Notes: a model not told the origin generated them from the letters alone. Shown: positions 47,822 to 57,595, numbered from the stretch's first letter. The stretch is DNA of 64,000 bases from QHXM01 sp032160705 (GCA_032160705.1 JAVHVE010000057.1:124001-188000); one strand, 5' to 3'. Numbers and translations are program-made.

Positions 47822-50800
47822 ATGCCTGACCACAGTGCGAATCCACCTCCGCCGCCGCCTATCCCGCCAAAGCCGCCCTTAAAAGCATTCGGCGGTTACG
47901 AGATTGAAGGAGAACTCGGGCGCGGTGGAATGGGCGTGGTTTATCTGGCACGCCAGACCGAGTTGAACCGTCTCGTTGCGCTCAAGATGTTAACCGGCCA
48001 TTACGGACCGGATGAATTGCAGCGGTTTCTGGAGGAAGCGGAGACGGCAGCCGGGCTCAACCACACCAACATCGCTCACGTTTACGAAGTGGGAGAGCAC
48101 GAGGGCGCGCCGTACTTCTCGATGGAATATGTCGAGGCCGGTTCGCTTGCGGAGGCTTTGCGCAAAGAACTGCCCGCGCCACGCGACGCCGCGCAGTTGC
48201 TGATTAACGTTGCACGCGCATTGCACGTCGCCCATCAAAACCACGTCGTGCATCGCGACATGAAGCCCGCCAACATCTTACTCGACCCTGACGGCACACC
48301 AAAGATTACCGACTTCGGAATTGCGAAACGTCTCAAAGAAGACACCAAACTGACCCGGACCGGCGCTGTCATCGGGACGCCGACCTACATGGCACCGGAG
48401 CAGGCGCGAGGGGACAGCCGTAGCGTCGGGCCAGCGGCAGACGTTTATTCCTTAGGCGCAATCCTCTACGAAATGCTCGCAGGGCGTCCGCCTTTCCTGC
48501 CGGAAGACAGCGAGACAGCGATCACAGTGCGTGTCCTGACCGAAGACCCGGTCTCGCCTGCATGGCATCGACCCGGGATTCCGCGCGATCTCGAAACCAT
48601 CTGCATGAAGTGTCTCGAGAAAGAACCGCGCAATCGTTATGCGAGTGCCGCGGCGCTGGCCGAAGACCTGCGGCGTTACCTCGATGATGAATCAATTCTC
48701 GCCAAGCCCCCGAACACCGTTTCCAAGAGCATCAAATGGGTGCGGCGAAATCCCTGGAAATTTGTCGCGGCTGCGACCGCGCTGCTTTTATTCGTCGGTG
48801 GTTTGACGCGTCTCGTGCAATGGGAGCTTTACCAGCGTCCGCGTCTGGAATACGCGTCGCGTGTGGATTGGGTGAACGGGGGCCTGGAGCCGGTCGAGAA
48901 GATCAACGAGGAGAACGCTTCAAAACGCGCAACTTACTTGCGTTTGACGCGGCGTGGACGGCTCGGACCCATCATTAAGGCAGAAGTTCTGAATGCGCGC
49001 GGTAACCCCGCCGTACTGCGTCGAATCTCGCTCGATGAGATGATTCCGATCTATACCGAAGGCTTGGTCGGTGCGCAACTTTACGCGGAGTCACGACCGG
49101 AAAGTACGACCGTCGAATTCATGTACGACGATGACAATAATGCGCTGGAAGCCACTGGCCGCGACCGGAACGGTCAGGTGAACTGGCGGATTATCTATGA
49201 TCGTCGGGATACCTCTGGTTCTTCGGATTATATCGGGCGGGCTTCTTCGGGTTATATCACGCGGGCACGCTTCGTCAACCTGCGCGGCTTTGACGCTGCC
49301 AGCCGCGAGGGCGCGGCGCACATGGAGTTCGAACGCGACGCCAAAGGCCGCGACACGAAGATCATCTTCTTCAACATCGAAGGCAAGCCCGCCGCGAACG
49401 GGGAAGGCGTTTACGGTTACAAGCTGGAACACGACGACGCGGGCCGCATCACTCAGTTGGTAAATCTGGGACCAGATGGCCAGCCTGCGGCGAATCGCGT
49501 GGGTCTCATCGCTTATAGCATGAATTGGGGAAAGGAAGATCGCTTAGAAGTGCGCGATGCGAAGGGACAACCCTCCGTGTGGAATGGCATCGCTGCGGTC
49601 GTTAGGGAATACGACAGCGCGGGCAATTCCGTGCGCGTCACAAATCTCGACACGGAGGGAAAGCCCGTGCGCGCCGCAGAGATTGAATGGTCGGTGCGGG
49701 AAATGAAGCGCAACGAGCATGGCGAGCTAACGCAACGCACTTATTTCAAGGCCGACGCGAACGGCGCACTCAAACAAATCAGCCAGGTCAACATCAGTTA
49801 CGACGATTTCGGTCATCCGGCGGATGTTGAATTCGTCGGCGAGAAAACATGGCACAGCGCCTTGCGCCACGAAGCCAACGGTAATGTCGTCGAGGAAAAA
49901 CTTCTCGATGACAAAGGCGTACCGTTCGTGGGCGACAAAGGTTTTGCGATCAAACGCATCAGCTATACGCCCTGGGCGCAGGGCTTGCGAGTCGAGCAAA
50001 CATTTTTCAATCCAGCCGGGGAAAAAACTTACAGCAAGGCCGGGTATCATCGCGTGATTGATGAACTCGACGTTAATGGAAACCTGCGCAAGCAGACATT
50101 GGACGAGCACGATCCGGCGCAATACAAATATTACCGGGTCGTCAGCGAGCCGGAATATGATGCCCTGGGGCGCATGCGTCGCATGACTACTCGCTTCGAG
50201 GACGCCCAGGGGCAACTTGCCACCAATGCCGGTATTATCTATACCGGGGCCGAAGATTTTTACGATGAGAACGGTCGCCCAACGACCGAGTGGAAAACTG
50301 GCGCAGACGTGAAGGCTTTTGGCGGCCCGGTCTTGCGCATTGATACGGAATGGCACGCAAACGGCAAAATGAAGCGCTGGGTGAAACAGGTCTGCGACGC
50401 GAATCGCCAGCCGTTGCCTTTCATTTCCACCGGAAAGGCCGCGCATTATGAAGAGGAGTACAACACAACCGGGCAGCAGGAGCGCATCTATGAAACCGGA
50501 TTCGACGAGAAGCTGGTGGGTTTTAGCACACGGGAAGCAAAGTTTTCCGGCGGAAAGTTTGAGAGCGTCACCCACACGCGCGGCGACGGAACAGTGCTCG
50601 ATTCTGTGCGCGTCATCATCACCGAGGTCGTGGTGCCTGCGAGTCAGCCGAAAGCAGCGGAGTTTCAAGCGGGCGACTATCTTGTCTCCGGCAACGGCAA
50701 ACCCGTGACGAGCGCCTACGCGTGGGTATTTGCAGGAAGCTTCCCCGGAGGCTGGATAGAAGTCTTGCGTGAAGGCCGACGCATTCGCATTGATGGTCTC

Positions 50801-50857
50801 AATCCCGGCGACCTCGGGATTACTCTTGAGGATCGCGCGCCCACAGGGAAGCAATAG
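47822..50857 (+). CDS. Receptor-type Ser/Thr kinase with MORN/YD-like external repeats and PDZ-like end
   Basis: A 1011-residue protein from ATG 47822 (an in-frame GTG at 47798 is possible). The N-terminal proline-rich stretch precedes a complete Hanks kinase: GRGGMGVVY (33-41), K55, HRDMKPAN (H144), DFG (164-166), MAPEQAR. One transmembrane helix at about 319-338 (AAATALLLFVGGL) is followed by about 600 external residues of short strand repeats (FVNLRGFDAASREGAAHMEF, KIIFFNIEGKPAANGEGVY, VTNLDTEGKP) like MORN/YD patterns. It ends in a PDZ-like domain (FQAGDYLVSGNGKPVTSAY). It may sense or bind a ligand at the surface. It heads a same-strand cluster with a carrier, an ABC exporter and a phosphoesterase. 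Confidence 0.85.
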   Translation: MPDHSANPPPPPPIPPKPPLKAFGGYEIEGELGRGGMGVVYLARQTELNRLVALKMLTGHYGPDELQRFLEEAETAAGLNHTNIAHVYEVGEHEGAPYFSMEYVEAGSLAEALRKELPAPRDAAQLLINVARALHVAHQNHVVHRDMKPANILLDPDGTPKITDFGIAKRLKEDTKLTRTGAVIGTPTYMAPEQARGDSRSVGPAADVYSLGAILYEMLAGRPPFLPEDSETAITVRVLTEDPVSPAWHRPGIPRDLETICMKCLEKEPRNRYASAAALAEDLRRYLDDESILAKPPNTVSKSIKWVRRNPWKFVAAATALLLFVGGLTRLVQWELYQRPRLEYASRVDWVNGGLEPVEKINEENASKRATYLRLTRRGRLGPIIKAEVLNARGNPAVLRRISLDEMIPIYTEGLVGAQLYAESRPESTTVEFMYDDDNNALEATGRDRNGQVNWRIIYDRRDTSGSSDYIGRASSGYITRARFVNLRGFDAASREGAAHMEFERDAKGRDTKIIFFNIEGKPAANGEGVYGYKLEHDDAGRITQLVNLGPDGQPAANRVGLIAYSMNWGKEDRLEVRDAKGQPSVWNGIAAVVREYDSAGNSVRVTNLDTEGKPVRAAEIEWSVREMKRNEHGELTQRTYFKADANGALKQISQVNISYDDFGHPADVEFVGEKTWHSALRHEANGNVVEEKLLDDKGVPFVGDKGFAIKRISYTPWAQGLRVEQTFFNPAGEKTYSKAGYHRVIDELDVNGNLRKQTLDEHDPAQYKYYRVVSEPEYDALGRMRRMTTRFEDAQGQLATNAGIIYTGAEDFYDENGRPTTEWKTGADVKAFGGPVLRIDTEWHANGKMKRWVKQVCDANRQPLPFISTGKAAHYEEEYNTTGQQERIYETGFDEKLVGFSTREAKFSGGKFESVTHTRGDGTVLDSVRVIITEVVVPASQPKAAEFQAGDYLVSGNGKPVTSAYAWVFAGSFPGGWIEVLREGRRIRIDGLNPGDLGITLEDRAPTGKQ

Positions 50858-50941
50858 CAAGCCAATCTTTATCTTGACGAACCACGTGGTAATGCGAATA
50901 ATGCAGACCACGTTATTGCAACCCTGTGCGTAGAGGTCCAT

Positions 50942-51577
50942 ATGGCTGACCCATCCACTACTCCCACGGGCAGGAAAGCATCGGCCAAAGACGAAACCGG
51001 TTTGCTCGAAGTTCTGCGCCTTTTAATCGAGACAGAAAAAGCAACCACCACGTCCGACCTGCTCAAGTACGCTACTCAGTACGGTGCTCCCGAAGCTGAA
51101 GAACGACTGCGCGTTCTCGAAGCGGAAAACATTCCTCTCGATCTGGCGTTCGATTCCATCAGCGTGCATTTGCGTCTCCTCGCCTATAAACAGAACAGCG
51201 AATTGCTCGCGAGCTGTCGCGGTCAAAAAGTAGGACTCATTCTTCCACTCCCGCCACATGTGCCGAATTTATTTCTTCCCGTAGCGGAAGTGACATTTCT
51301 TGAACCAGGTGAAAACTCAGTCCTCGGCTCGCTGAGCGAGTTTACGGATCAGGCGGTTAAGGGCGGGCGCGCGTGCCGGGCAAAAGCGCAGGAGATGCAG
51401 GCGCTCGTCTTCGAAGTGTTTCGCGAGGGCGGCAATTTGTTCGCAGAGGTAGCAGTGGCTGACGTGCTTGAGCCAAAGATGCTTCCCGTCGGCATCCGCC
51501 TGATTGCCAACCTGCGGCCACATCGAAATCCCGGTGACGTTCAGATTCATCCCGCGTCTGAGGTCTCATTCATATGA
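50942..51577 (+). CDS. Protein of unknown function, first of the carrier/ABC operon
   Basis: A 211-residue protein without transmembrane segments or signal. The N-terminal 60 residues are helical (ETGLLEVLRLLIETEKATTTSDLLKYA); a long beta-rich domain follows (LILPLPPHVPNLFLPVAEVTFLEPGENS, ALVFEVFREGGNLFAEVAVADVLEP). No family is recognised. GAGGTCCAT precedes the ATG. It ends within the start of the carrier gene (ATGA overlap), so the two are translationally coupled. A soluble cytoplasmic regulator or subunit of the transporter is an inference. Confidence 0.6.
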   Translation: MADPSTTPTGRKASAKDETGLLEVLRLLIETEKATTTSDLLKYATQYGAPEAEERLRVLEAENIPLDLAFDSISVHLRLLAYKQNSELLASCRGQKVGLILPLPPHVPNLFLPVAEVTFLEPGENSVLGSLSEFTDQAVKGGRACRAKAQEMQALVFEVFREGGNLFAEVAVADVLEPKMLPVGIRLIANLRPHRNPGDVQIHPASEVSFI

Positions 51578-53025
51578 AATTGCGGTTGCGCTTCTGCCTT
51601 CTGTTTGCCGCGATGGCCATCCTCTTTGCTTTGTGTGCGCCCGCCTGGGCTGCCCAGGTTGCGCCGGAGGTTGGCACCGCCTCGCTCTCCAATTCCTGGC
51701 AAATGACCTGGCAGGCCGGTGTGCTCATGCTCGTGCTGCTGTTCGGCGCGTTCTTCGCCATGACCAAGTACGAGGTGCCGCTCCCCCTCGCAATGACCCT
51801 TGTCAGTCTGGCGTTTCTCGTCATTCAATGGGAAAGCGCACCCGGGATACTCCGCGTGGGTTTCTCGCATTACGCGATTATCACGGTGTTATTTACTGCC
51901 GTCGCCATTCCGGCGCACATGATTGAGCGCTCGCAGGGATTCAAATGGGTCGCCGCGTGGCTGGGCCATAAGCTGGGCAAGACCAGGTTGCGCCATCCGC
52001 GCCTCACGACGCCGATGCTGGTCGCCATCTTGCTCCTAGTCACTTATGTCACAGCGGGATTGATGCACAACGTCACCTCGATTCTCATCATGACGCCAGT
52101 CATCATTCGGCTGTGCGCATCGTATCAGGTGCCGTCGCGCTGGATTCTGAGCGCGGCACTCATCGCCAGCAATCTCGGTGGATTTTCCACACGCTGGGGC
52201 GATACGCCCAACATCATTGAGTCCGGGACGTGGGGCTTGAATGCCAGCGACTTCATGCGCGAGGTACTACCCGCGAACTTGCTCGTGCTGGCGGCGCTGA
52301 TCTTCATCGCCACTTTCCTCACCCAACGCGCAATAAGCCGTCGGAGCCGACAGGCAGGCGTGACCCAGGTGCCGTTCTACACCTTGCAGGTGGCGCAGAC
52401 CGCCGCGGATTGGAAAAAAGCGAAAGCTGACCTTGCCATTGACCGCCGCTTGCTCTCGATTGGCATCGGGTCGCTCATCTTTTTTATCGTGTTGCAGTTG
52501 ATCTTCCCGAAACTCGACATCACCATTGGCGCGGTCACAATCGTCGCCGCAGTTTTACTTGAGCGGAAAAAAGAGCGCTACCACACATTGACGTCGCTCG
52601 GCTTCGATGTCTATCTCGCCTTCGCCGCTATTTTCGTTCTCGCCGGCTGCGTCTCGCATTCATGGATCGGCAATACGCTTTATCAGCAACTTATCAACGC
52701 ACACGCCGCGCCCTGGGTCATCGCTGTGACCGGCTATTTCGGCACGACCTTTACCGAAGCCGCCTCATGGGCGACGGCTGTTTCCGGTTCTATTTTCCAA
52801 CTCGACCAATCGCATGCCGCAGCCTGGGCGCTCGGCGGCGGAATTTGCGCCGGCAGCAGTTCGCTGGTCACGGCAGCGTCCGCCGGGATTATTCTGGCGG
52901 AGGAAAGTCAGCGCTTTAACGATCCCGCACACGCCATCACTTTCCGCCGTTATCTTGCTTTTGGTCTGCCGTTCTCGCTCTTCATGCTCATTTTTTACAG
53001 TCTCTATTTCACATTCTTTCGCTGA
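51574..53025 (+). CDS. ArsB/NhaD-like anion or Na+/H+ carrier
   Basis: A 483-residue protein with a signal-like start (MKLRLRFCLLFAAMAILFALCAPAWA) and about 11 transmembrane helices. The motif SNLGGFSTRWGDTPNII is close to the ArsB/CitM signature SNxGG..T.xGDPPNI, and a second GGxICAGSSSLVTAASA-type loop appears near the end, matching the NhaD/ArsB ion-transporter superfamily. It may exchange Na+ or an anion for protons in the inner membrane. It starts on the last codons of the upstream gene and ends 11 nt before the ABC exporter gene. The substrate is unknown. Confidence 0.8.
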   Translation: MKLRLRFCLLFAAMAILFALCAPAWAAQVAPEVGTASLSNSWQMTWQAGVLMLVLLFGAFFAMTKYEVPLPLAMTLVSLAFLVIQWESAPGILRVGFSHYAIITVLFTAVAIPAHMIERSQGFKWVAAWLGHKLGKTRLRHPRLTTPMLVAILLLVTYVTAGLMHNVTSILIMTPVIIRLCASYQVPSRWILSAALIASNLGGFSTRWGDTPNIIESGTWGLNASDFMREVLPANLLVLAALIFIATFLTQRAISRRSRQAGVTQVPFYTLQVAQTAADWKKAKADLAIDRRLLSIGIGSLIFFIVLQLIFPKLDITIGAVTIVAAVLLERKKERYHTLTSLGFDVYLAFAAIFVLAGCVSHSWIGNTLYQQLINAHAAPWVIAVTGYFGTTFTEAASWATAVSGSIFQLDQSHAAAWALGGGICAGSSSLVTAASAGIILAEESQRFNDPAHAITFRRYLAFGLPFSLFMLIFYSLYFTFFR

Positions 53026-53036
53026 GCTGGTGAATC

Positions 53037-54845
53037 ATGGCTAAAGAAGAGCGATCTTTTTTCGGCGATGTCGGCACTGTCTGGACGCGACGGAAACAGA
53101 TTTGGCAGCTCGTTTCTCGCGTGGACAAACTCGGGTTTGGTGCCGGGGTCATGATCAGTGCGCTGGTCGCTGCGGTCGACACCGGAATCGCGTTGCTGAT
53201 TGGTTATTTTTTTGATCGCGTCGCAGGATTCACCGGCAGGCCGTCTTCGGAATGGAAGAATTTCGTCATCTATGCGCTGGTGGCCCTCGCTGGCGCTTAC
53301 ATTCTGAGGGAAACCCTACAGTTGCTGCGCCGTCGAATTGTCACCCGCACCACGGCTCGGATCGAGCGCAACATGACGGTGCGCCTCGTCGGACATCTCT
53401 TGAAGGTTGATCTCGGCGCGCTTGCCCGCGAACGCGTCGGGTCATTGCATGGCCGCATTTCCCGAAGCGTGGAAGGCTTCGTCAAATTTCTCAAGGTCAG
53501 CTTCAGCGATTTCGTGCCCGCAGTGTTGTTGGCGGGATTCGCGCTGACCGCCGGCATCCAGCAGGAATGGCGTCTCGGCCTTGTCATGCTCTGCGTCGTT
53601 CCCGTGTCGATCTTGCTCACGGTTTGGCAGGTGTCGTCGCAAAAAGGAATTCGCGCGGCGCTCCTTCATGCCAAAGAGGGACTCGACGGCACAGTCGTCG
53701 AACAACTTGGCGGTCTGGAGTATATCCGCGCCGCTAACACCTATCCGTCGGAAGTGGCACGTGTCGAAAGCGCGGCGGAATCTCGCAGTGCTCGCGAGTT
53801 CAAACACAGTTTCGCGATGGCCCGGTTCGATTGGATGAAGGCGATCAACGAGGGACTGTTCCACGTCATCGTTATCGGTTTCGGCGTTGTGCTGGCGGCC
53901 TATGGCGAGATTACCTTCGGGAAGGTCGTGGCCTTTTCCATCCTTTTTGCAAAGGTCATGGGTCCGCTCAAGGAAGTGCATCGCATCCTCGATGAAACCT
54001 ACGACAGCAGCATCCAGGTGAGTGTGCTCCTTCATATGCTCAACCAGCCGGTGGATAAATCGTACGGGGTCGTGACGATGCGTGCGCCTCGGCTCGACGG
54101 CAGCATTCCGTTGCTGGAATGTCGAGACCTGATCGTTGATTACACTACGCCCGATGGCGCAGCGCGGCGCATCCTCAACGGATTGACGCTGGAAATTCGC
54201 CAGGGCCAAACCATTGGCATCGCCGGTCGCTCCGGCTCTGGGAAATCAACCTGGCTGCGCTGCATGCTGCGATTGATTCATCCCACGTCCGGCGAAGTTC
54301 TGGTTGGCGGCGTGCCGATTGGCGTGCTCTCGCGCGAAGACATCGGCAAATCAATCGGCTACGTCAGCCAGGTGCCTTTTGTTTTTTCGGGAACGGTCTC
54401 GGAAAACATCGCCTACGGCTGCGGCGCGACGACTCTGGATAAAATCCAGGATGCCGCCCGCCAGGCGCACATCCACGAAGAAATTCTGCAAATGCCTGAG
54501 GGCTATGACAGCCCACTCACCGAACGCGGCGGCAATCTTTCCGGCGGCCAGCGTCAGCGCATCGCTCTTGCAAGGATGTTTCTGAAAAACCCGCCCATTC
54601 TCATCCTCGATGAAGGAACTTCCGCGCTCGATAATATCAGCGAGCGTCAGGTGCGCGCCGCCATTGAGCATGCGCGTCAAACGCACACCGTCATCATGGT
54701 CGCCCATCGCCTGACGACCCTTAATGAAACGGATTGCATCTTCGTCTTCGATCAAGGCCGCATTGTCGAACAAGGGGCCTACGACGACCTGGTCGCAAAG
54801 AATGGCGTCTTCGCCGAACTCGCGCGGAGTGCCGAGGCCACGTAG
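53037..54845 (+). CDS. ABC exporter, half-size, TM plus ATPase
   Basis: A 602-residue protein. Residues 1-330 contain five or six transmembrane helices of the ABC_membrane type (GAGVMISALVAAVDTGIALLIGYFF, FSDFVPAVLLAGFALTAGI). The ATPase has Walker A GRSGSGKS (397-404), signature LSGGQ (501-505) and Walker B PPILILDEGTSALDN. It works as a dimer that exports a hydrophobic molecule or lipid. AACCGGTGAATC-type sequence precedes the ATG. It is 11 nt after the carrier gene and 18 nt before a metallophosphoesterase gene, so all belong to one transcript. Confidence 0.93.
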   Translation: MAKEERSFFGDVGTVWTRRKQIWQLVSRVDKLGFGAGVMISALVAAVDTGIALLIGYFFDRVAGFTGRPSSEWKNFVIYALVALAGAYILRETLQLLRRRIVTRTTARIERNMTVRLVGHLLKVDLGALARERVGSLHGRISRSVEGFVKFLKVSFSDFVPAVLLAGFALTAGIQQEWRLGLVMLCVVPVSILLTVWQVSSQKGIRAALLHAKEGLDGTVVEQLGGLEYIRAANTYPSEVARVESAAESRSAREFKHSFAMARFDWMKAINEGLFHVIVIGFGVVLAAYGEITFGKVVAFSILFAKVMGPLKEVHRILDETYDSSIQVSVLLHMLNQPVDKSYGVVTMRAPRLDGSIPLLECRDLIVDYTTPDGAARRILNGLTLEIRQGQTIGIAGRSGSGKSTWLRCMLRLIHPTSGEVLVGGVPIGVLSREDIGKSIGYVSQVPFVFSGTVSENIAYGCGATTLDKIQDAARQAHIHEEILQMPEGYDSPLTERGGNLSGGQRQRIALARMFLKNPPILILDEGTSALDNISERQVRAAIEHARQTHTVIMVAHRLTTLNETDCIFVFDQGRIVEQGAYDDLVAKNGVFAELARSAEAT

Positions 54846-54863
54846 AGAGGAAACCAGATAATC

Positions 54864-55919
54864 ATGAGCACAAAACCAGTCGTCTTCGTTTGGTCCGGCG
54901 ATCTCCATCTCGAAGCAGCCGACCGCCCGAATTACCAGACCGCTCTGTGGATGGCGGATGAAGTCAATGAACTAATCAAGCCGGACTTCATTCAGTTCCC
55001 CGGCGACAACGTGCAGCATGCCCGCGAAAACGAATGGGAATTGTTCAATAACGTGACGAGCAAATTGAAGATGCCATTCCACGCGCTGGTCGGCGATCAC
55101 GATGCGCACCATGATCCCGGCTGTCACTCGTTTCAAGCGCGACTGGGCGCAACCTACAACGCGTTCACGGTCGGTAGTTATCGTTTCATCTGTTTGAATA
55201 CGATGGAATATCACCCGCTGGGCTTGAGCGACGAACAGGTGATCTGGTTTCGCTATGAGGTGGACGCGGCGCTGGCGCGCGAGGAGCGCGTCATTGTTTT
55301 CCAGCATCATTATCCTTTTAAAGTTTGGGAATATTTCGCCGGGCCGGGCATCGAACAGTGGCGCGAGGTGATGCAGACCCGGCCCATCACTGCGCATTTT
55401 TCCGGGCACACCCATTATTCACAGATGGCAAACGATGGCCGCAATGTTTATGTCGTGACGCGCTCGATAGGCGATCCCGAAGGCGGGCCCGCAGGGTACG
55501 CCATCGTGCATCTTGATGGTGAGGATTTGGCAGTCACCCATCGCAGCCGAGATGACCGAGGCCCAATCGCACTGATTACGCATCCGCGCCGGGTCATCCT
55601 GGCAACCAAACCTGAGCACATCGTTACCGGCCCCACAGAATGCCAGGCGCGAGGATGGTCAGCCTCGCCTATTACCTCAGCGCAGGCGCGCATCAACGAA
55701 GGAGACTGGAGTGAGATGCGCCAGACCGATGAGATGACATGGAGTTTCCTCATCCCCGGCGATACGCTGGCAAAAGGTGAGCACACCCTGGAAGTACGTC
55801 TCATTGACGAAAATAAAGACGAAGGAACGGATCGCATCACTTTCGCCTGCGACTTGTCAGGCCGGTTCACTGCTTATCCGATGGTCGAGCCGGTGGTTAA
55901 GGGAACGAATTACTGCTGA
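54864..55919 (+). CDS. Calcineurin-like metallophosphoesterase
   Basis: The 351-residue protein has the metallophosphoesterase motifs in order: VWSGDLHLE (GDxH), FIQFPGDNVQHAREN (GDNxxH), ALVGDHDAH (GNHD-like, with D in place of N), VIVFQHHYP and HFSGHTHYSQ (GHxH). The variant GDHDAH still offers metal ligands. The C-terminal region (about 240-351) is a separate beta-rich domain that may recognise the substrate. It lies in the cytoplasm (no signal peptide). AGGAAACC precedes the ATG by 10 nt. It completes the four-gene operon after the ABC exporter. Phosphoester, phospholipid or cyclic-nucleotide hydrolysis is possible. Confidence 0.88.
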   Translation: MSTKPVVFVWSGDLHLEAADRPNYQTALWMADEVNELIKPDFIQFPGDNVQHARENEWELFNNVTSKLKMPFHALVGDHDAHHDPGCHSFQARLGATYNAFTVGSYRFICLNTMEYHPLGLSDEQVIWFRYEVDAALAREERVIVFQHHYPFKVWEYFAGPGIEQWREVMQTRPITAHFSGHTHYSQMANDGRNVYVVTRSIGDPEGGPAGYAIVHLDGEDLAVTHRSRDDRGPIALITHPRRVILATKPEHIVTGPTECQARGWSASPITSAQARINEGDWSEMRQTDEMTWSFLIPGDTLAKGEHTLEVRLIDENKDEGTDRITFACDLSGRFTAYPMVEPVVKGTNYC

Positions 55920-56068
55920 AAAAGGAGCGCATGCCGCACTGCTCGTTGTCAGGGAAGACTGATTTCCGAAGCGCCCCGGCGATTTGAAAACCGCTGCTCT
56001 TTATCTCCAGCGCGCACGAGGATGCGTGTCGAACAATCACGCTTCCGCCGCTCAAGCATTTCATCTTT

Positions 56069-57103
56069 ATGTTAATCCCCTCCGAATACTTTGACGCAGC
56101 ATTCTGGGAGCGGGAAATCACGGATGCTGTCGAAACCCTCGACCCTGCGCTTTCAAACCGGAAGATCACACTGGTTCATTACCGGCTTTCACAAGTTTTA
56201 CAAGCCGTCATCGGAACTGAGGCCGGAGCAAATTTTCATACCTGGGCTGTGTGGGGTTCGCGAAAAGCGGGCGTGACGATTCGTCAGGAAGATTTAGGCG
56301 AAGCGATTCACAATGCAACGGTGGTCTCAGGCATTGTCGGATTTCTCGTTGGATTGGCTGCATCCTGGATTTCGAAAGGGTTATGGCTTACCAATTTACA
56401 TTGGAGCATCATTTTGCTTTCGGCCTTGTTCGGGATGTTCTGCGGAAGCGCGGTTGGACGGCAGATTGCAATTTATAGTCGGCGGGAAGCAGCGCGTCTT
56501 ATCTTGACGGGCAATCGCATTGTGCTGGCAGACATTGGCAAACAAACGGCGCGTTTTGTTGAATTGTTTCACGATAAAGAGGAGGAAGACGCTGATTCAC
56601 TCAAAGCGTTTCTGGCCGAGTTGCGTGGGGGCGAAACCGCTTCCGGCGGACAGGATTTGCTTCGCCAGGCTTTCACTCAATATTACATTGCCCGCTACGC
56701 CAAAGACCTGAAGCAAAAACATGAAGCGGCTTACTTCGCTAATTGTCTGGCCGTGTATCATGAACATATCCGGCTTGAGCCGTATATTAAAAAGTCTATG
56801 CCTTTTATCATCCGCAAGTGTGCGACCAAGCGATTGATGCAGTTTGATGTCGGGACGGTCTGCCTGAAAGTCAGCGCGGAAGTTCCCGCATTAGACGGAG
56901 TGCCGTTCCCTGAAACTTTGCATCATTTATCCAATCAAGAGCTTTCCGATTTTCTCAACGGCGAAAACGAATGGCGCAGCGGTTTTGCGAGTGGCCCGGC
57001 ACGTGACTGGACAAACATTAACGAGAGAATGAGATACATTTTCCGATTATTTCGCGCGATGCATTTAGAGCAATCCGTCTTTGATCAACCCGATACGGCA
57101 TGA
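56069..57103 (+). CDS. Membrane-associated protein of unknown function
   Basis: A 344-residue protein with YRLSQVLQAVIGTEAGANFHTWAVWGSRKAG at about 45-75, two hydrophobic helices (about 97-115 and 122-143) and a long soluble C-terminal part (200-344) rich in helices. TWAVWGSRKAGVTIRQEDL looks conserved, since the segment holds well-spaced aromatic and charged residues. I do not recognise the family. The start ATG has no strong Shine-Dalgarno. The 149 nt before it hold nothing obvious. It lies at the right edge of the cluster with the carrier and exporter, but is not coupled to it. Confidence 0.6.
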   Translation: MLIPSEYFDAAFWEREITDAVETLDPALSNRKITLVHYRLSQVLQAVIGTEAGANFHTWAVWGSRKAGVTIRQEDLGEAIHNATVVSGIVGFLVGLAASWISKGLWLTNLHWSIILLSALFGMFCGSAVGRQIAIYSRREAARLILTGNRIVLADIGKQTARFVELFHDKEEEDADSLKAFLAELRGGETASGGQDLLRQAFTQYYIARYAKDLKQKHEAAYFANCLAVYHEHIRLEPYIKKSMPFIIRKCATKRLMQFDVGTVCLKVSAEVPALDGVPFPETLHHLSNQELSDFLNGENEWRSGFASGPARDWTNINERMRYIFRLFRAMHLEQSVFDQPDTA

Positions 57104-57184
57104 TGAATCAACGAGGCCGACCCATTTTGGCATCACCATTCTGACCGGCTTTGATTAAGGCGATTACTTAAAGTGGAGAAATTT

Positions 57185-57595
57185 ATGAACAAGAAACTTG
57201 TCAAACCTCGATTGGTGATCGTTGGTTGCCTGCTCTTAGCCATCGTAGCCTTCGTGAGCGGGCGGCCTGGAACACCTCACGCACCAATGGCCGAACAGTT
57301 TGAGACGCGCTGCGGGTGGTTCAGCAATCCGACGCCCGCCAACGCTTCGTTGCACGACCGTGACGAGGAATGGATCATCGGGGTGCAGGGCGGGCATCAA
57401 GCTGAAGGCGACTGGCCGGACTTCAAACCCGGTCAATGGGTGCGAACGAACGTCAACTACGGTTACGGATGCGCGTGCCTGCGGGTTCGGGTCAACAGTC
57501 AAACCCATGAAGTGATCGAGATTGAAAGTGCTCGCGCACGGCCATTAGCAGTCTGCCGTCGGGATCGCTCGTTAAGGCGATGGAGTTTTAGGTAA
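57185..57595 (+). CDS. DUF4087-like secreted protein
   Basis: A 136-residue protein from ATG 57185, with GGAG 9 nt upstream. It has a signal peptide (LVIVGCLLLAIVAFVSG) and the DUF4087 pattern: ETRCGWFSNPTPANASLHDRD, EEWIIGVQGG, and YGYGCACLRVRVNSQTHEV. The two cysteine-bearing segments (RCGWF and YGCAC) probably form disulfides in the periplasm. The family is short and found in many Gram-negative bacteria; function unknown. It is a single gene; the unit upstream ends 81 nt away. Confidence 0.8.
   Translation: MNKKLVKPRLVIVGCLLLAIVAFVSGRPGTPHAPMAEQFETRCGWFSNPTPANASLHDRDEEWIIGVQGGHQAEGDWPDFKPGQWVRTNVNYGYGCACLRVRVNSQTHEVIEIESARARPLAVCRRDRSLRRWSFR

Noticed and set aside
49727..50941. 404-codon frame on the minus strand against the receptor kinase
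   Set aside because: Antisense of a conserved kinase ectodomain, no ribosome-binding site and unnatural composition.
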